A stretch of DNA of 43,887 nucleotides, from contig NZ_BBIV01000049.1 in the NCBI RefSeq assembly GCF_000730665.1, forward strand, positions 1 to 43,887. The letters run 5' to 3'. Made by a program: the position numbers and the translations under genes. Positions 7,996-16,763 of this stretch are shown one piece after another (position 1 is the first letter of the stretch; each line of letters opens with the position of its first letter). A model generated the notes under the pieces. The model was not told where the DNA came from and did not search any database. It saw only the letters and a program-made list of their open reading frames with translations. The stretch is from Pseudomonas plecoglossicida NBRC 103162 = DSM 15088. Lineage in GTDB: Bacteria; Pseudomonadota; Gammaproteobacteria; Pseudomonadales; Pseudomonadaceae.

Positions 7996-8932
7996 CTTCG
8001 GGCAGCTCATCGGCGATGAACACCATCACGCTTTCACGCACCTCGTCTTCGGCCCACTCGGCATCCCAGTCGAACCCATAGAGCTTGAGCACGCCCTGGA
8101 ACACCAGGCGACGGTCTTCGCCGGCGATGTTGAGCACGCCCTTGTAGCGCAGCAGCTGCTTGCCATGGGTTTCCAGCAGGTCGTTCATGAAGTCGCTGAG
8201 GCGATCGATGTCGAGCGCCGTGTCGGTACGCAGCACCAGGGTCGAGATGCGATCCGGCGTCGCCGACTTGAGCACCGGTCGCAGGGCCGGCTTGAGGTTG
8301 GCGCCCAGCTCCGGATTGAGGTTGAAACCCCGCACATCGAGCAGTTCGGACAGGTCGATCCGGCCGTGCTCGACCACCCGGATGGCGGCTCGGCCATTGA
8401 TCCGCGCCAGCCGCTCCTGCAGCGCCGACACCGCCTCGGGCTCGACCAGGTCGGTCTTGCTCAGCAGCAGGCGATCGGCAAAGCCGACCTGGGCCTGGGC
8501 GATGGCCTGGGTCAGGTGCTGCTCGGCATGCGCGGCATCGACCAGGGTGATGATGCCGTCGAGCAGGTAGCGCTCGCGCAGGTCTTCGTCGATGAAGAAG
8601 GTTTGTGCCACCGGCGCCGGGTCGGCGAGGCCGGTGCACTCGATCACCAGGCGGTCGAAGGCGATCTCGCCGGCATCCAGGCGTTCGAGCAGCAGGTAAA
8701 GCGCACGGGTCAGGTCGCCATGGATGCTGCAGCATACGCAGCCGTTGGCCAGGGTCATCACCTGCACCGGCTCGTCGCCCAGCAGCTGGCTGTCGATGCC
8801 GGCTTCGCTGAATTCGTTCTCGATCACGGCGAGCTTCAGGCCGTGCTCGGCCTTGAGCATGTATTTGAGCAAGGTGGTCTTGCCGGCACCGAGAAAGCCG
8901 GTCAGGACGGTTACGGGAATAGGTGTGTGCAC
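7955..8932 (-). CDS. yjiA: CobW/YjiA-family GTPase
   Basis: A 325-residue G3E GTPase of the COG0523 group, which act as metallochaperones or metal-dependent regulators. Visible motifs are the P-loop GFLGAGKTTLL, the metal-binding GCVCC (ANGCVCCSIHGDL), the base-specificity motif SKTD, and a C-terminal CobW_C domain (KQLLRYKGVLNI). The frame is open further upstream into a repeat, but a GTG at 8930-8932 has AGGAG eight bases upstream and fits the family N terminus, so I chose it. The gene follows cstA and yjiX on the same strand, the same order as btsT-yjiX-yjiA in enterobacteria. A repeat pair in the 145-base gap may attenuate transcription into yjiA. Confidence 0.9.
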   Translation of the reverse strand: MHTPIPVTVLTGFLGAGKTTLLKYMLKAEHGLKLAVIENEFSEAGIDSQLLGDEPVQVMTLANGCVCCSIHGDLTRALYLLLERLDAGEIAFDRLVIECTGLADPAPVAQTFFIDEDLRERYLLDGIITLVDAAHAEQHLTQAIAQAQVGFADRLLLSKTDLVEPEAVSALQERLARINGRAAIRVVEHGRIDLSELLDVRGFNLNPELGANLKPALRPVLKSATPDRISTLVLRTDTALDIDRLSDFMNDLLETHGKQLLRYKGVLNIAGEDRRLVFQGVLKLYGFDWDAEWAEDEVRESVMVFIADELPEARIRAGFEALAAG

Positions 8933-8962
8933 GCAGAAATGCTCCTGGGCTGAAAAAACAGT

Positions 8963-9056
8963 GGCCCCATCGCCGGCAAGCTGGCTCCCACAGGTACCGC
9001 GCAAGTCTCAAGGCTTGCGGGGTGTCTGTGGGAGCCGGCTTGCCGGCGATGGGGCC
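8963..9056. repeat. Inverted pair of REP units (BIME)
   Basis: One unit in each orientation (GGCCCCATCGCCGGCAAGC near 8963 and GGAGCCGGCTTGCCGGCGAT near 9030) separated by about 30 bases, able to form a long hairpin between yjiX and yjiA. Confidence 0.85.
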
Positions 9057-9077
9057 AGGACAGGCAAAACTATCGGT

Positions 9078-9275
9078 TCAACAGCACTTGGGCCCGGACT
9101 TGCCACCGTAACGGGCTTCCTGGCGTTCGCGGAAAAACGCCTCGTAGCTCATCACCGGCATGTCCGGGTGCTTGGTCTGCATGTGCTCGACATAATTGTC
9201 GTAGTCGGGCATGCCGACCATCAGGCGGGCTGCCTGCCCCAGGTACTTACCCAGTCGACCCAGGTCGTTGAACAT
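9078..9275 (-). CDS. YbdD/YjiX family small protein
   Basis: A 65-residue cytoplasmic protein of the YbdD/YjiX family, recognised by the MVGMPDYDNYVEHM segment, the FFRERQEARYGG segment and the C-terminal Cys-Cys. Members are nearly always encoded immediately downstream of CstA/BtsT transporters, as here (13 bases after the cstA stop). The molecular role is not established; the pairing suggests a partner of the transporter. Confidence 0.9.
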   Translation of the reverse strand: MFNDLGRLGKYLGQAARLMVGMPDYDNYVEHMQTKHPDMPVMSYEAFFRERQEARYGGKSGPKCC

Positions 9276-9288
9276 CGCTGCAGTCCTC

Positions 9289-11355
9289 TCAAGCGTCAGG
9301 CAGAGCCTGGAACGGGGTTTCCTTGTCGGTGCGTTCCTTGCGGCCGAGGGCGGCGTAGCCGACCTTGAGGGCGAAGAACAGCACGCTGAAGACCACCAGC
9401 AGGAACAGAATGGTCAGGCCGGCGTTGGTGTAGGCGTTGTAGATCACATGCTGCATCTGGCCGATGTCCTTGGCCGGGGCCAGCACCTGGCCGGCGTCCA
9501 GCGCGGTGCTGTACTTCTTGGCCAGGGCCAGGAAGCCTACCGCCGGGTTCGGGTCGAACAGCTTGATCAGGCCTGCGGTGGTGGTGCAGATCAGCAGCCA
9601 CACGGCCGGCAGCAGGGTGACCCAGACGTAGCGCTGGCGCTTCATCTTGATCAGCACCACGGTGCCGAGCATCAGGGCGATACCGGCCAGCATCTGGTTG
9701 GAGATGCCGAACAGCGGCCACAGGGTGTTGATGCCGCCCAGCGGGTCGATCACGCCCTGGTACAGCAGGTAGCCCCACAAGGCCACGCAGCCGGCAGTGC
9801 CGATCAGGTTGGCAGTCCACGACTCGGTGCGCTTCAGGGCGGGCACGAAGCTGCCCAGCAGGTCCTGCAGCATGAAGCGGCCGGCACGGGTACCGGCATC
9901 CACGGCGGTGAGGATGAACAGCGCTTCGAAGAGGATCGCGAAGTGGTACCAGAAGGCCATGGTGTTTTCACCCGGCAGCACCTGGTGCAGGATCTGCGCG
10001 ATACCGACCGCCAGGGTCGGCGCGCCGCCGGCACGGGCCAGGATGGTGTGCTCGCCGATGTCGCGGGCTACCGCTTCGAGCTGCTCGGGGGTGATCAGGA
10101 AGCCCCAGCTGCTGACGGTTTGCGCCACCGAAGCAACGTCGGCGCCCACCACGGCGGCCGGGCTGTTCATGGCGAAGTACACGCCCGGCTCGATCACCGA
10201 CGCGGCGACCATGGCCATGATGGCGACGAACGACTCCATCAGCATGCCGCCGTAGCCGATGTAGCGGGCGTTGGTTTCGTTGTCCAGCAGCTTCGGCGTG
10301 GTCCCCGAGGAGATCAGCGCATGGAAGCCGGACACCGCACCACAGGCGATGGTGATGAACAGGAACGGGAACAGGGTGCCCTTCCACACCGGGCCGGTGC
10401 CGTCGGTGAACTGGGTCAGCGCCGGCATTTTCAGCTCGGGCATGGTCACCAGGATGCCGATGGCCAGGGCAATGATGGTACCGATCTTGAGGAAGGTCGA
10501 CAGGTAGTCACGCGGCGCCAGCACCAGCCAGACCGGCAGCACGGCGGCGACGAAGCCATAACCGACCAGCATCCAGGTGATCTGCACGCCGGTGAAGGTG
10601 AATGCCGGGCCCCAGACCGGATCCGCGGCGATCTGGCCCCCCAGCCAGATCGACGCCAGCAGCAGCACCACGCCGACCACCGAGATCTCGCCGATGCGGC
10701 CCGGGCGGATGTAGCGCATGTAGATGCCCATGAACATCGCGATCGGGATGGTCGCCATCACCGTGAACATGCCCCATGGGCTCTCGGCCAGGGCCTTGAC
10801 CACGATCAGCGCCAGCACCGCGAGGATGATGATCATGATCAGGAAGCAACCGAACAGGGCGATGGTGCCCGGGATGCGGCCCATCTCCTCGCGCACCATG
10901 TCGCCCAGCGAGCGACCGTTGCGGCGGGTGGAGAGGAACAGGACCATGAAGTCCTGCACGGCACCGGCCAGCACCACGCCGGCGATCAGCCACAGCGTGC
11001 CGGGCAGGTAGCCCATCTGCGCGGCGAGTACCGGGCCGACCAGCGGGCCGGCGCCGGCGATGGCGGCGAAGTGGTGACCGAACAGAATGTGCTTGTTGGT
11101 CGGGACGTAGTCCAGGCCGTCGTTGTTGAGCACCGCGGGGGTGGCTCGGCGAGGGTCCAGTTGCATCACCTTGGTGGCGATGAACAGGCTGTAGTAGCGG
11201 TAGGCGACTAGGTAGATGGCCACCGAAGCGACCACGATCCACAAGGCATTGATCGCCTCGCCGCGACGCAGGGCAACCACACCCAGCGCGCAGGCCCCTA
11301 TGACTGCCAGCGCCAGCCACGGAATGTGGCGTAGCAGGCTAGTATTGTTGTTCAT
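9289..11355 (-). CDS. cstA: CstA-family transporter (carbon starvation / pyruvate or peptide uptake)
   Basis: A 688-residue integral membrane protein of the CstA/BtsT family. The N-terminal part holds the family signature around RYYSLFIATKVMQLDP and NNDGLDYVPTNKHILFGHHF, followed by many hydrophobic helices; the last soluble tail carries GRKERTDKETPF. Family members import pyruvate (BtsT, CstA of E. coli) or, by older evidence, peptides, under carbon limitation. It is the first gene of cstA-yjiX-yjiA. The start at 11355 gives the family N terminus. No clear operator or sigma54 promoter could be defined upstream. Confidence 0.93.
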   Translation of the reverse strand: MNNNTSLLRHIPWLALAVIGACALGVVALRRGEAINALWIVVASVAIYLVAYRYYSLFIATKVMQLDPRRATPAVLNNDGLDYVPTNKHILFGHHFAAIAGAGPLVGPVLAAQMGYLPGTLWLIAGVVLAGAVQDFMVLFLSTRRNGRSLGDMVREEMGRIPGTIALFGCFLIMIIILAVLALIVVKALAESPWGMFTVMATIPIAMFMGIYMRYIRPGRIGEISVVGVVLLLASIWLGGQIAADPVWGPAFTFTGVQITWMLVGYGFVAAVLPVWLVLAPRDYLSTFLKIGTIIALAIGILVTMPELKMPALTQFTDGTGPVWKGTLFPFLFITIACGAVSGFHALISSGTTPKLLDNETNARYIGYGGMLMESFVAIMAMVAASVIEPGVYFAMNSPAAVVGADVASVAQTVSSWGFLITPEQLEAVARDIGEHTILARAGGAPTLAVGIAQILHQVLPGENTMAFWYHFAILFEALFILTAVDAGTRAGRFMLQDLLGSFVPALKRTESWTANLIGTAGCVALWGYLLYQGVIDPLGGINTLWPLFGISNQMLAGIALMLGTVVLIKMKRQRYVWVTLLPAVWLLICTTTAGLIKLFDPNPAVGFLALAKKYSTALDAGQVLAPAKDIGQMQHVIYNAYTNAGLTILFLLVVFSVLFFALKVGYAALGRKERTDKETPFQALPDA

Positions 11356-11520
11356 GGTTTAGTTCCAGCTGGTGGATTGGAAAAGACCGCCCATCGAGTC
11401 TAGGGCGTGTCATCGCGCATTGCCACACTTGCTTTGGTCTAGAGCCTCTGCGGCCAGATTGCGGTACCTGATGTACATACTCAACTAACTATAGTCAGGA
11501 TGTCACCCGAGGACCCGCCC

Positions 11521-11883
11521 ATGAGCGATCACGAAGAACGCCGACGTTTTCAGCGCATAGACTTCGACGCCCCCACCGAACTGCGCCAGGGCACTCGCCG
11601 ATGGCCGGTAAAACTGCTTGATCTGTCGCTCAAGGGCCTGTTGATCGAGTGCCCCCGGCCCTGGGATGCCGACCTGACCCAGGATTTCGATGCAATCATC
11701 CACCTCGACCGCGAAGTGCGCGTGCGGATGCAGGTGGAACTGCGCCATGAAGAACCCACTCGACTCGGCTTCGTATGCCTGTACATCGACCTCGATTCGA
11801 TGAGCCATTTGCACCGTCTTGTGGAATTGAACGTGGCTGACAGCACCGAAATGATGCGCGAACTGCGCGAACTCATCGAATAA
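11521..11883 (+). CDS. PilZ-domain c-di-GMP-binding protein
   Basis: A 120-residue single-domain PilZ protein. The two nucleotide-binding signatures are present: the arginine motif RRRFQR near the N terminus and DLSLKG (D/NxSxxG) about 30 residues later. It is therefore expected to bind cyclic di-GMP and to adjust motility, exopolysaccharide or another surface function by protein contact. An in-frame ATG occurs at 11500, but the ATG at 11521 has GAGGA seven bases upstream and starts at M-S-D-H-E-E, the usual N terminus. It is monocistronic, between cstA (divergent) and a nucleobase permease, so the context does not reveal its partner. Confidence 0.92.
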   Translation: MSDHEERRRFQRIDFDAPTELRQGTRRWPVKLLDLSLKGLLIECPRPWDADLTQDFDAIIHLDREVRVRMQVELRHEEPTRLGFVCLYIDLDSMSHLHRLVELNVADSTEMMRELRELIE

Positions 11884-12067
11884 TGGAATCTCTTAGCTCG
11901 CTAATATTTTTCCCAACGTGCGTTTCCTGTCTACCCAGACAGCTTTGAACCTGGGTAGCAGCACGTTGTACACAGCCCTCTAGCACAGCCTCTGACGAGT
12001 TGGTACGCGATCTGCATTAAGGCATTGCACACATTGCAAGCCGGACTGTTCGCGCTCCGATCAAAAT

Positions 12068-12079
12068 ATTGTATACAAT
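12068..12079. promoter_or_regulatory. Perfect 12-base palindrome, probable GntR/FCD-type operator
   Basis: ATTGTATACAAT is a perfect palindrome 68 bases before the permease start. It has the TTGTATACAA form bound by many FCD-subfamily GntR regulators. The 263-base gap it lies in otherwise shows only AT-rich promoter-like sequence. No matching regulator gene is in the window. Confidence 0.5.
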
Positions 12080-12146
12080 TGTTGTGGCAATCATTTGTAG
12101 GAAGTGTCTACAGTAGCGGCACAACAATAAACAGAGAGCCTGCTCA

Positions 12147-13664
12147 ATGACTACGTCCCCTAGCACGTCTCCCGCCAAGCGCCCCGAGGACGAAAACCTC
12201 GGCCTTGGTGCCAACCTGGCTTATGGTCTGCAGCACGTCCTGACCATGTACGGAGGGATCGTCGCGGTACCGCTGATTCTCGGGCAGGCCGCAGGCCTGA
12301 ACGGTGCCGAGATCGGCATGCTGATCGCCGCCTCGCTGTTCGCCGGTGGCTTGGCCACGCTGTTGCAGACGCTGGGCCTGCCGTTCTTCGGTTGCCAGTT
12401 GCCGTTGGTACAAGGTGTGTCGTTCGCAGGCGTCGCGACCATGGGTGCGATTCTCAGCAGTGAGGGCGGTGGTGGCCTCCCTGGCGTGCTGGGTGCGGTC
12501 ATGGCAGCCTCGCTGATCGGTTTCCTGATCACCCCGGTGTTCTCGCGCATCACCAAGTTCTTCCCGCCGCTGGTCACCGGCATCGTCATCACCACCATCG
12601 GCCTGACCCTGATGCCTGTGGCTGCGCGCTGGGTAATGGGCGGCAACAGCGCTTCGCCGGAGTTCGGCAGCGTGGCCAACATCGGCCTGGCGGGACTGAC
12701 CTTCGCCATCGTCCTGCTGCTGAGCAAGCTGGGCAGCGCAAGCATCTCGCGGCTGTCGATCCTGCTGGCCATGGTCCTCGGCACGCTGATCGCCTGGGCG
12801 CTGGGCATGACCGACTTCAGCAAGGTCGCCGAAGGCCCGATGTTCGCCTTCCCCACCCCGTTCCACTTCGGCATGCCGACTTTTCACATCGCGGCGATCC
12901 TGTCGATGTGCATCGTGATCATGGTGACGTTGGTGGAAACCTCGGCGGACATCCTCGCCGTGGGTGAGATCATCGACACCAAGGTCGACTCCAAGCGCCT
13001 GGGCAACGGCCTGCGCGCCGACATGGCATCGAGCATCCTGGCGCCGATCTTCGGCTCCTTCACCCAGAGTGCCTTTGCCCAGAACGTCGGCCTGGTGGCC
13101 GTGACCGGGGTCAAGAGCCGCTATGTGGTGGCCACCGGTGGCGTGATCCTGGTGGTACTCGGCCTGCTGCCGGTGATGGGCCGGGTGATTGCTGCAGTAC
13201 CGACCCCGGTACTGGGCGGCGCAGGCATCGTGCTGTTCGGCACCGTGGCTGCCAGTGGCATCCGCACCCTGTCGAAGGTCAACTACAAGAACAACGTCAA
13301 CCTGATCATCGTCGCCGCCTCGCTGGGCTTCGGCATGATCCCGATTGCCGCGCCGACCTTCTATCACAACTTCCCGAACTGGTTCGAGACCATCTTCCAC
13401 TCCGGCATCAGCTCGGCGGCGATCATGGCCATCCTGCTGAACCTGATCTTCAACCACTTCACCGCTGGCAACTCGGACCAGCAATCGGTGTTCGCGGCAG
13501 CCTACGAACGCACCATCCAGTACTCGGACATCTCGGCACTGAGGGATGGCGATTACTTCAAGGATGGCAAGCTGTTCGATGCCGATGGCAACGAGGTACC
13601 GGTGATGGAGATGGACGAGCATGGCAATGCGACGCCCAGGCGCAGCGCGGTCGCCGAGCATTGA
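12147..13664 (+). CDS. NCS2-family nucleobase (xanthine/urate type) permease
   Basis: A 505-residue proton-coupled purine transporter of the nucleobase-ascorbate (NCS2) family. The NAT signature is seen as AFAQNVGLVAVTGVKSR in the substrate-binding helix, and GGXP-like N-terminal region LQHVLTMYGGIVAVPLILG. The TGVKSR ending and FAQNVGL form resemble bacterial xanthine and urate carriers more than uracil carriers. About 12-14 hydrophobic segments are visible, followed by a 60-residue hydrophilic tail. A canonical terminator follows. Substrate is inferred; there are no purine-catabolism genes next to it. A probable GntR-type operator precedes it. Confidence 0.88.
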   Translation: MTTSPSTSPAKRPEDENLGLGANLAYGLQHVLTMYGGIVAVPLILGQAAGLNGAEIGMLIAASLFAGGLATLLQTLGLPFFGCQLPLVQGVSFAGVATMGAILSSEGGGGLPGVLGAVMAASLIGFLITPVFSRITKFFPPLVTGIVITTIGLTLMPVAARWVMGGNSASPEFGSVANIGLAGLTFAIVLLLSKLGSASISRLSILLAMVLGTLIAWALGMTDFSKVAEGPMFAFPTPFHFGMPTFHIAAILSMCIVIMVTLVETSADILAVGEIIDTKVDSKRLGNGLRADMASSILAPIFGSFTQSAFAQNVGLVAVTGVKSRYVVATGGVILVVLGLLPVMGRVIAAVPTPVLGGAGIVLFGTVAASGIRTLSKVNYKNNVNLIIVAASLGFGMIPIAAPTFYHNFPNWFETIFHSGISSAAIMAILLNLIFNHFTAGNSDQQSVFAAAYERTIQYSDISALRDGDYFKDGKLFDADGNEVPVMEMDEHGNATPRRSAVAEH

Positions 13665-13685
13665 CCGCTGACTGAGCGGTTACGC

Positions 13686-13721
13686 GGGAGGAGCCGATGC
13701 GCATCGTTGGCTCCCCTTTTT
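13686..13721 (+). terminator. Rho-independent terminator after the NCS2 permease
   Basis: GGGAG-GAGCC and GGCTCCCC arms with an internal palindrome GATGCGCATC are followed by five T residues. It ends the permease transcript about 20 bases after the stop. Confidence 0.8.
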
Positions 13722-13733
13722 GTTTGTCTGTGG

Positions 13734-13768
13734 TGGCCTCATCGCCGGCAAGCCGGCGATGAGGCCAC
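13734..13768. repeat. Near-perfect REP palindrome
   Basis: TGGCCTCATCGCCGGCAAG continues into its reverse complement GCCGGCGATGAGGCCA, giving a long perfect hairpin between the permease and the convergent radA gene. Confidence 0.85.
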
Positions 13769-13781
13769 TACAGACAAAGCA

Positions 13782-15149
13782 TTACTCGAACAAGGCATCC
13801 AACGCCTGCTCCAAGCGGGTCACGGCAATCACCTGCAACCCCGCCGGCGACTCCTTCGGCGCATTGCCCTTGGGTACGATGGCCCGCTTGAAGCCATGCT
13901 TGGCCGCTTCCTTCAAGCGCTCCTGCCCGCTCGGCACCGGCCGCACCTCGCCAGACAGACCAATCTCGCCGAACACCAGCAAGCCGTGGGCCAGCGGCCG
14001 GTTGCGCAAGCTGGACATCACCGCTGCCAGCAATGCCAAGTCGGATGCAGTCTCCAGTACCTTCACCCCGCCCACCACGTTGAGGAACACGTCCTGGTCG
14101 TGGGTGGGGATGCCGCCATGCCGATGCAGCACGGCCAGCAGCATGGCCAGGCGGTTCTGGTCCAGCCCCAAGGTCACCCGCCGCGGGTTGGCCAGATGGC
14201 TGTCGTCGACCAGCGCCTGCACTTCCACCAGCATCGGCCGGGTGCCTTCCCAGGTGGCCATGACCACGCTGCCGGGCACTTCTTCCTGGGCACGGTTGAG
14301 GAAGATCGCAGAAGGATTGGACACCTCCTTCAGGCCGCGGTCGGTCATGCCGAACACGCCCAGCTCGTTGACCGCACCGAAGCGGTTCTTTACCGCCCGC
14401 AACAGGCGCAGGCGGCCATCGGACTCGCCCTCGAAATACAACACGGTGTCGACCATGTGCTCCAGCACCCGCGGGCCGGCAAGCGAGCCTTCCTTGGTGA
14501 CGTGGCCGACCAGGAAGATCGCCGTGCCGCTCTGCTTGGCATAGCGCACCAGCAACGCCGTACTCTCGCGCACCTGGGCCACGCCACCGGGCGCCGACTG
14601 CAGTTGCTCGGTGAAGATGGTCTGGATCGAGTCGATGACCATGACCCGCGGCTTCTCCTGCCGCGCCGTGGCGATGATGGTCTCGATACAGGTTTCGGTC
14701 ATCACCTTGAGCTGGTCCTGCGGCAGGCCCAGGCGCCGCGAGCGCATGGCCACCTGCTGCTGGGATTCCTCGCCGGTGACATACAACGCCGGCATACCCA
14801 CGGCGATGTTGCACAGGGTCTGCAGCAGGATGGTCGACTTGCCGATGCCGGGATCGCCACCGATCAGCACCACCGAACCATCGACCAGCCCACCGCCCAG
14901 CACGCGGTCCAGTTCGGTGCTGCTGGTGGTGAAGCGGGGGATTTCCTCGACGCTGACTTCGGCCAGGGTCTTGATCTGGGCCTGCTGCCCGCTCCACCCG
15001 GTGCGCCCGCTGGGGGCTGCGGCGCCGGCGCTTTCGATCATGGTTTCGACCAGGGTGTTCCAGGCCCCGCATTCGCCGCACTGGCCGGCCCATTTGGGGA
15101 AGGTCGCGCCGCACTCGGTGCAGCCGTACAAGCGCTTGGCCTTGGCCAT
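13782..15149 (-). CDS. radA: DNA repair protein RadA
   Basis: RadA is a RecA-like branch-migration helicase of recombination and fork repair. In the 455-residue protein the four-cysteine zinc finger is at residues 10-27 (CTEC...CGEC), the Walker A motif GGDPGIGKST at about 97-105, the RadA-specific KNRFG motif in the middle (VKNRFGAVNELG), and a Lon-protease-like C-terminal domain. The frame opens at a GTG two codons earlier, but the ATG at 15149 is nine bases after AGGAG and gives the normal M-A-K-A-K start. It is convergent with the NCS2 permease and divergent from mscL. Confidence 0.96.
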   Translation of the reverse strand: MAKAKRLYGCTECGATFPKWAGQCGECGAWNTLVETMIESAGAAAPSGRTGWSGQQAQIKTLAEVSVEEIPRFTTSSTELDRVLGGGLVDGSVVLIGGDPGIGKSTILLQTLCNIAVGMPALYVTGEESQQQVAMRSRRLGLPQDQLKVMTETCIETIIATARQEKPRVMVIDSIQTIFTEQLQSAPGGVAQVRESTALLVRYAKQSGTAIFLVGHVTKEGSLAGPRVLEHMVDTVLYFEGESDGRLRLLRAVKNRFGAVNELGVFGMTDRGLKEVSNPSAIFLNRAQEEVPGSVVMATWEGTRPMLVEVQALVDDSHLANPRRVTLGLDQNRLAMLLAVLHRHGGIPTHDQDVFLNVVGGVKVLETASDLALLAAVMSSLRNRPLAHGLLVFGEIGLSGEVRPVPSGQERLKEAAKHGFKRAIVPKGNAPKESPAGLQVIAVTRLEQALDALFE

Positions 15150-15327
15150 GAGCACGTTCTCCTGGAAAAAACCGCCATGATAGCCGACGCAGACGTGTCT
15201 CGAACGCGTCGGGGTGCGACAAAACTATTCGTTCTAAGCGCAGTCACTACCCCTGAACAGCACGCATGAAGCGTTTTAGTGGCTTACACTGCGTAAACCT
15301 CACCAGTTGCAACAAAAGGAATCGAAA

Positions 15328-15747
15328 ATGGGCATGATCAGTGAGTTCAAGGCCTTCGCGGTCAAGGGAAACGTCGTCGACATGGCGGTCGGTATCATCA
15401 TCGGCGCGGCCTTCGGCAAGATCGTCTCCTCCTTCGTCGGTGACGTGATCATGCCGCCGCTGGGGCTGTTGATCGGTGGCGTGGACTTCAGCGACCTGGC
15501 CATTACCCTGAAAGCCGCCGAAGGCGATGTACCCGCAGTAGTGCTGGCCTATGGCAAGTTCATCCAGACCATCATCGATTTCGTGATCGTGGCGTTCGCC
15601 ATCTTCATGGGGGTGAAGGCGATCAACAAGCTCAAGCGCGAGGAAGCCGTGGCGCCGAGCGTACCGCCAGCGCCGACCCCGCAGGAAACGCTGCTGAGCG
15701 AGATTCGCGACCTGCTCAAGGCGCAGAACCAGAACCGTCTGCCCTGA
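15328..15747 (+). CDS. mscL: Large-conductance mechanosensitive channel MscL
   Basis: A 139-residue inner-membrane channel that opens under high membrane tension and releases solutes on osmotic downshock. The N-terminal amphipathic helix (SEFKAFAVKGNVVDMAVG), TM1 (IIIGAAFGKIVSSFVGDVIMPP) split here as IIIGAAFGKIV and SFVGDVIMPP, TM2 (FVIVAFAIFMGVKAIN) and the C-terminal bundle helix (LLSEIRDLLK) are all recognisable. An upstream ATG at 15307 is open, but the ATG at 15328 follows AAAGGA by seven bases and matches the family start. A strong hairpin follows the stop. Confidence 0.97.
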   Translation: MGMISEFKAFAVKGNVVDMAVGIIIGAAFGKIVSSFVGDVIMPPLGLLIGGVDFSDLAITLKAAEGDVPAVVLAYGKFIQTIIDFVIVAFAIFMGVKAINKLKREEAVAPSVPPAPTPQETLLSEIRDLLKAQNQNRLP

Positions 15748-15754
15748 CCTGACA

Positions 15755-15773
15755 GGGGGCGCCTTGCGCCCCC
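15755..15773. terminator. Bidirectional hairpin between mscL and fprB
   Basis: GGGGGCGC-CTT-GCGCCCCC forms an eight-base-pair GC stem with a three-base loop directly after mscL and just before the convergent end of fprB. There is no T-run, so termination strength is uncertain. Confidence 0.65.
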
Positions 15774-15777
15774 ACGA

Positions 15778-16554
15778 TCACCAGTAGTTTTCTACCGCCA
15801 CCTGCCCTGGGCGCTTGCTCAGGCTCAGTTGCAGGTCGCGCGCCTTGAGCACCTTGCGCGTCTCGTCGATCATCTCCGGGTTACCGCAGAGCATGATCCG
15901 CGAATGCTCGGGCGACAGCTCCAGCCCCGCCGCTTTCTCCAGTTCGCCATTCTCGATCAGGGTGGTGATCCGAGCGTTCAAGGCGCCTGGGTGAGACTCA
16001 CGCGTCACCACCGGGATGAACTGCAACTTGCCCGCGAACTCGGCGAGGTAGTCGCGCTGTTCCAGCCCGGCGATTTCGTCCACGTACGCCAGCTCCTGCG
16101 CCTCACGTACCGAATACACCAGCTTGATGTTGTCGAAGCGTTCCCAGGCCTCGAAGTCCTGCAGGATCGACATGAACGGCGCGATGCCGGTGCCAGTCGC
16201 CAACAGCCACAGGTCGCGCCCCCCGACGAAGCGATCGAGGGTCAGGAAGCCGAATGCCTGACGGTCGATGAGCAGCGTGTCGCCCTTGCCCAGGCGGCTC
16301 AGCTCGCTGGTGAATTCGCCGCCCGGCACGACGATCGAAAAGAAATCGAGATAGTCGTCGTGCGGTGCGCTGACCATCGAGTAGGCCCGCCATACCACAC
16401 TGCCGTCGGCCTTGGTCACGCCGAGCCGAGCGAACTGGCCGGAGCGGAAACGAAAGCCCGGGTCGCGCGTGACCCGCAAGCTGAACAGGTTGGGCGTCAG
16501 CGGCTGGACGTCGAGCAGGGTCTGGCGGGTGTACTTGTCGGCGCTGGCGGTCAT
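15778..16554 (-). CDS. fprB: Ferredoxin-NADP+ reductase (FprB type)
   Basis: A 258-residue FAD enzyme that exchanges electrons between NADPH and ferredoxin or flavodoxin. The FAD-binding RAYSM motif is at residues 56-60, the NADP-binding GTGIAPF segment follows about 60 residues later, and the chain ends in VENYW with an aromatic residue near the flavin. The N-terminal sequence differs from the oxidative-stress-linked FprA of Pseudomonas and matches my memory of the second reductase found next to mscL. The ATG at 16554 follows GGAG by six bases; the longer open frame upstream is not used. It is divergent from ppoR. Confidence 0.88.
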   Translation of the reverse strand: MTASADKYTRQTLLDVQPLTPNLFSLRVTRDPGFRFRSGQFARLGVTKADGSVVWRAYSMVSAPHDDYLDFFSIVVPGGEFTSELSRLGKGDTLLIDRQAFGFLTLDRFVGGRDLWLLATGTGIAPFMSILQDFEAWERFDNIKLVYSVREAQELAYVDEIAGLEQRDYLAEFAGKLQFIPVVTRESHPGALNARITTLIENGELEKAAGLELSPEHSRIMLCGNPEMIDETRKVLKARDLQLSLSKRPGQVAVENYW

Positions 16555-16763
16555 GTGGTGCTCCAATAAATGCATGCGCCAAGTGTCGCGCAAAGCGGCC
16601 AGGATAAAAACCGCTGGCGTGTAAGGTCAGAGAAAACCGATCGTACCGTTTTCACATGAAACGTGCGCGCTATAACAAAAAAACCCAACACAACGCTCGG
16701 ACATTTCCTACAATCCCTCCGTGTGTGAATGTAATGGATCCTGCTGGACCAAGGGAGTAACGG

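Noticed and set aside
8963..9056. Repeated palindromes considered as a CRISPR array
   Set aside because: Units are dispersed single or paired REP elements without regular spacers, and no cas genes are present.
9211..11211. 666-codon open frame opposite cstA
   Set aside because: Antisense shadow, rich in His/Gln/Gly/Asp with no domain likeness.
11380..11470. Sigma54 promoter for cstA
   Set aside because: A TGGCA element exists on the minus strand but the matching TTGC element at the right spacing is absent.
12144..13661. 505-codon frame antisense to the NCS2 permease
   Set aside because: Exact mirror of a clear transporter gene; no ribosome site or family match.
13707..15269. 520-codon frame antisense to radA
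   Set aside because: Shadow; radA has zinc finger, Walker A and KNRFG motifs in the correct frame.
16640..16670. Possible lux box or LysR operator CGTTTTCACATGAAACG between fprB and ppoR
   Set aside because: Arms are unequal and do not match the lux box consensus; too weak to list as a feature.
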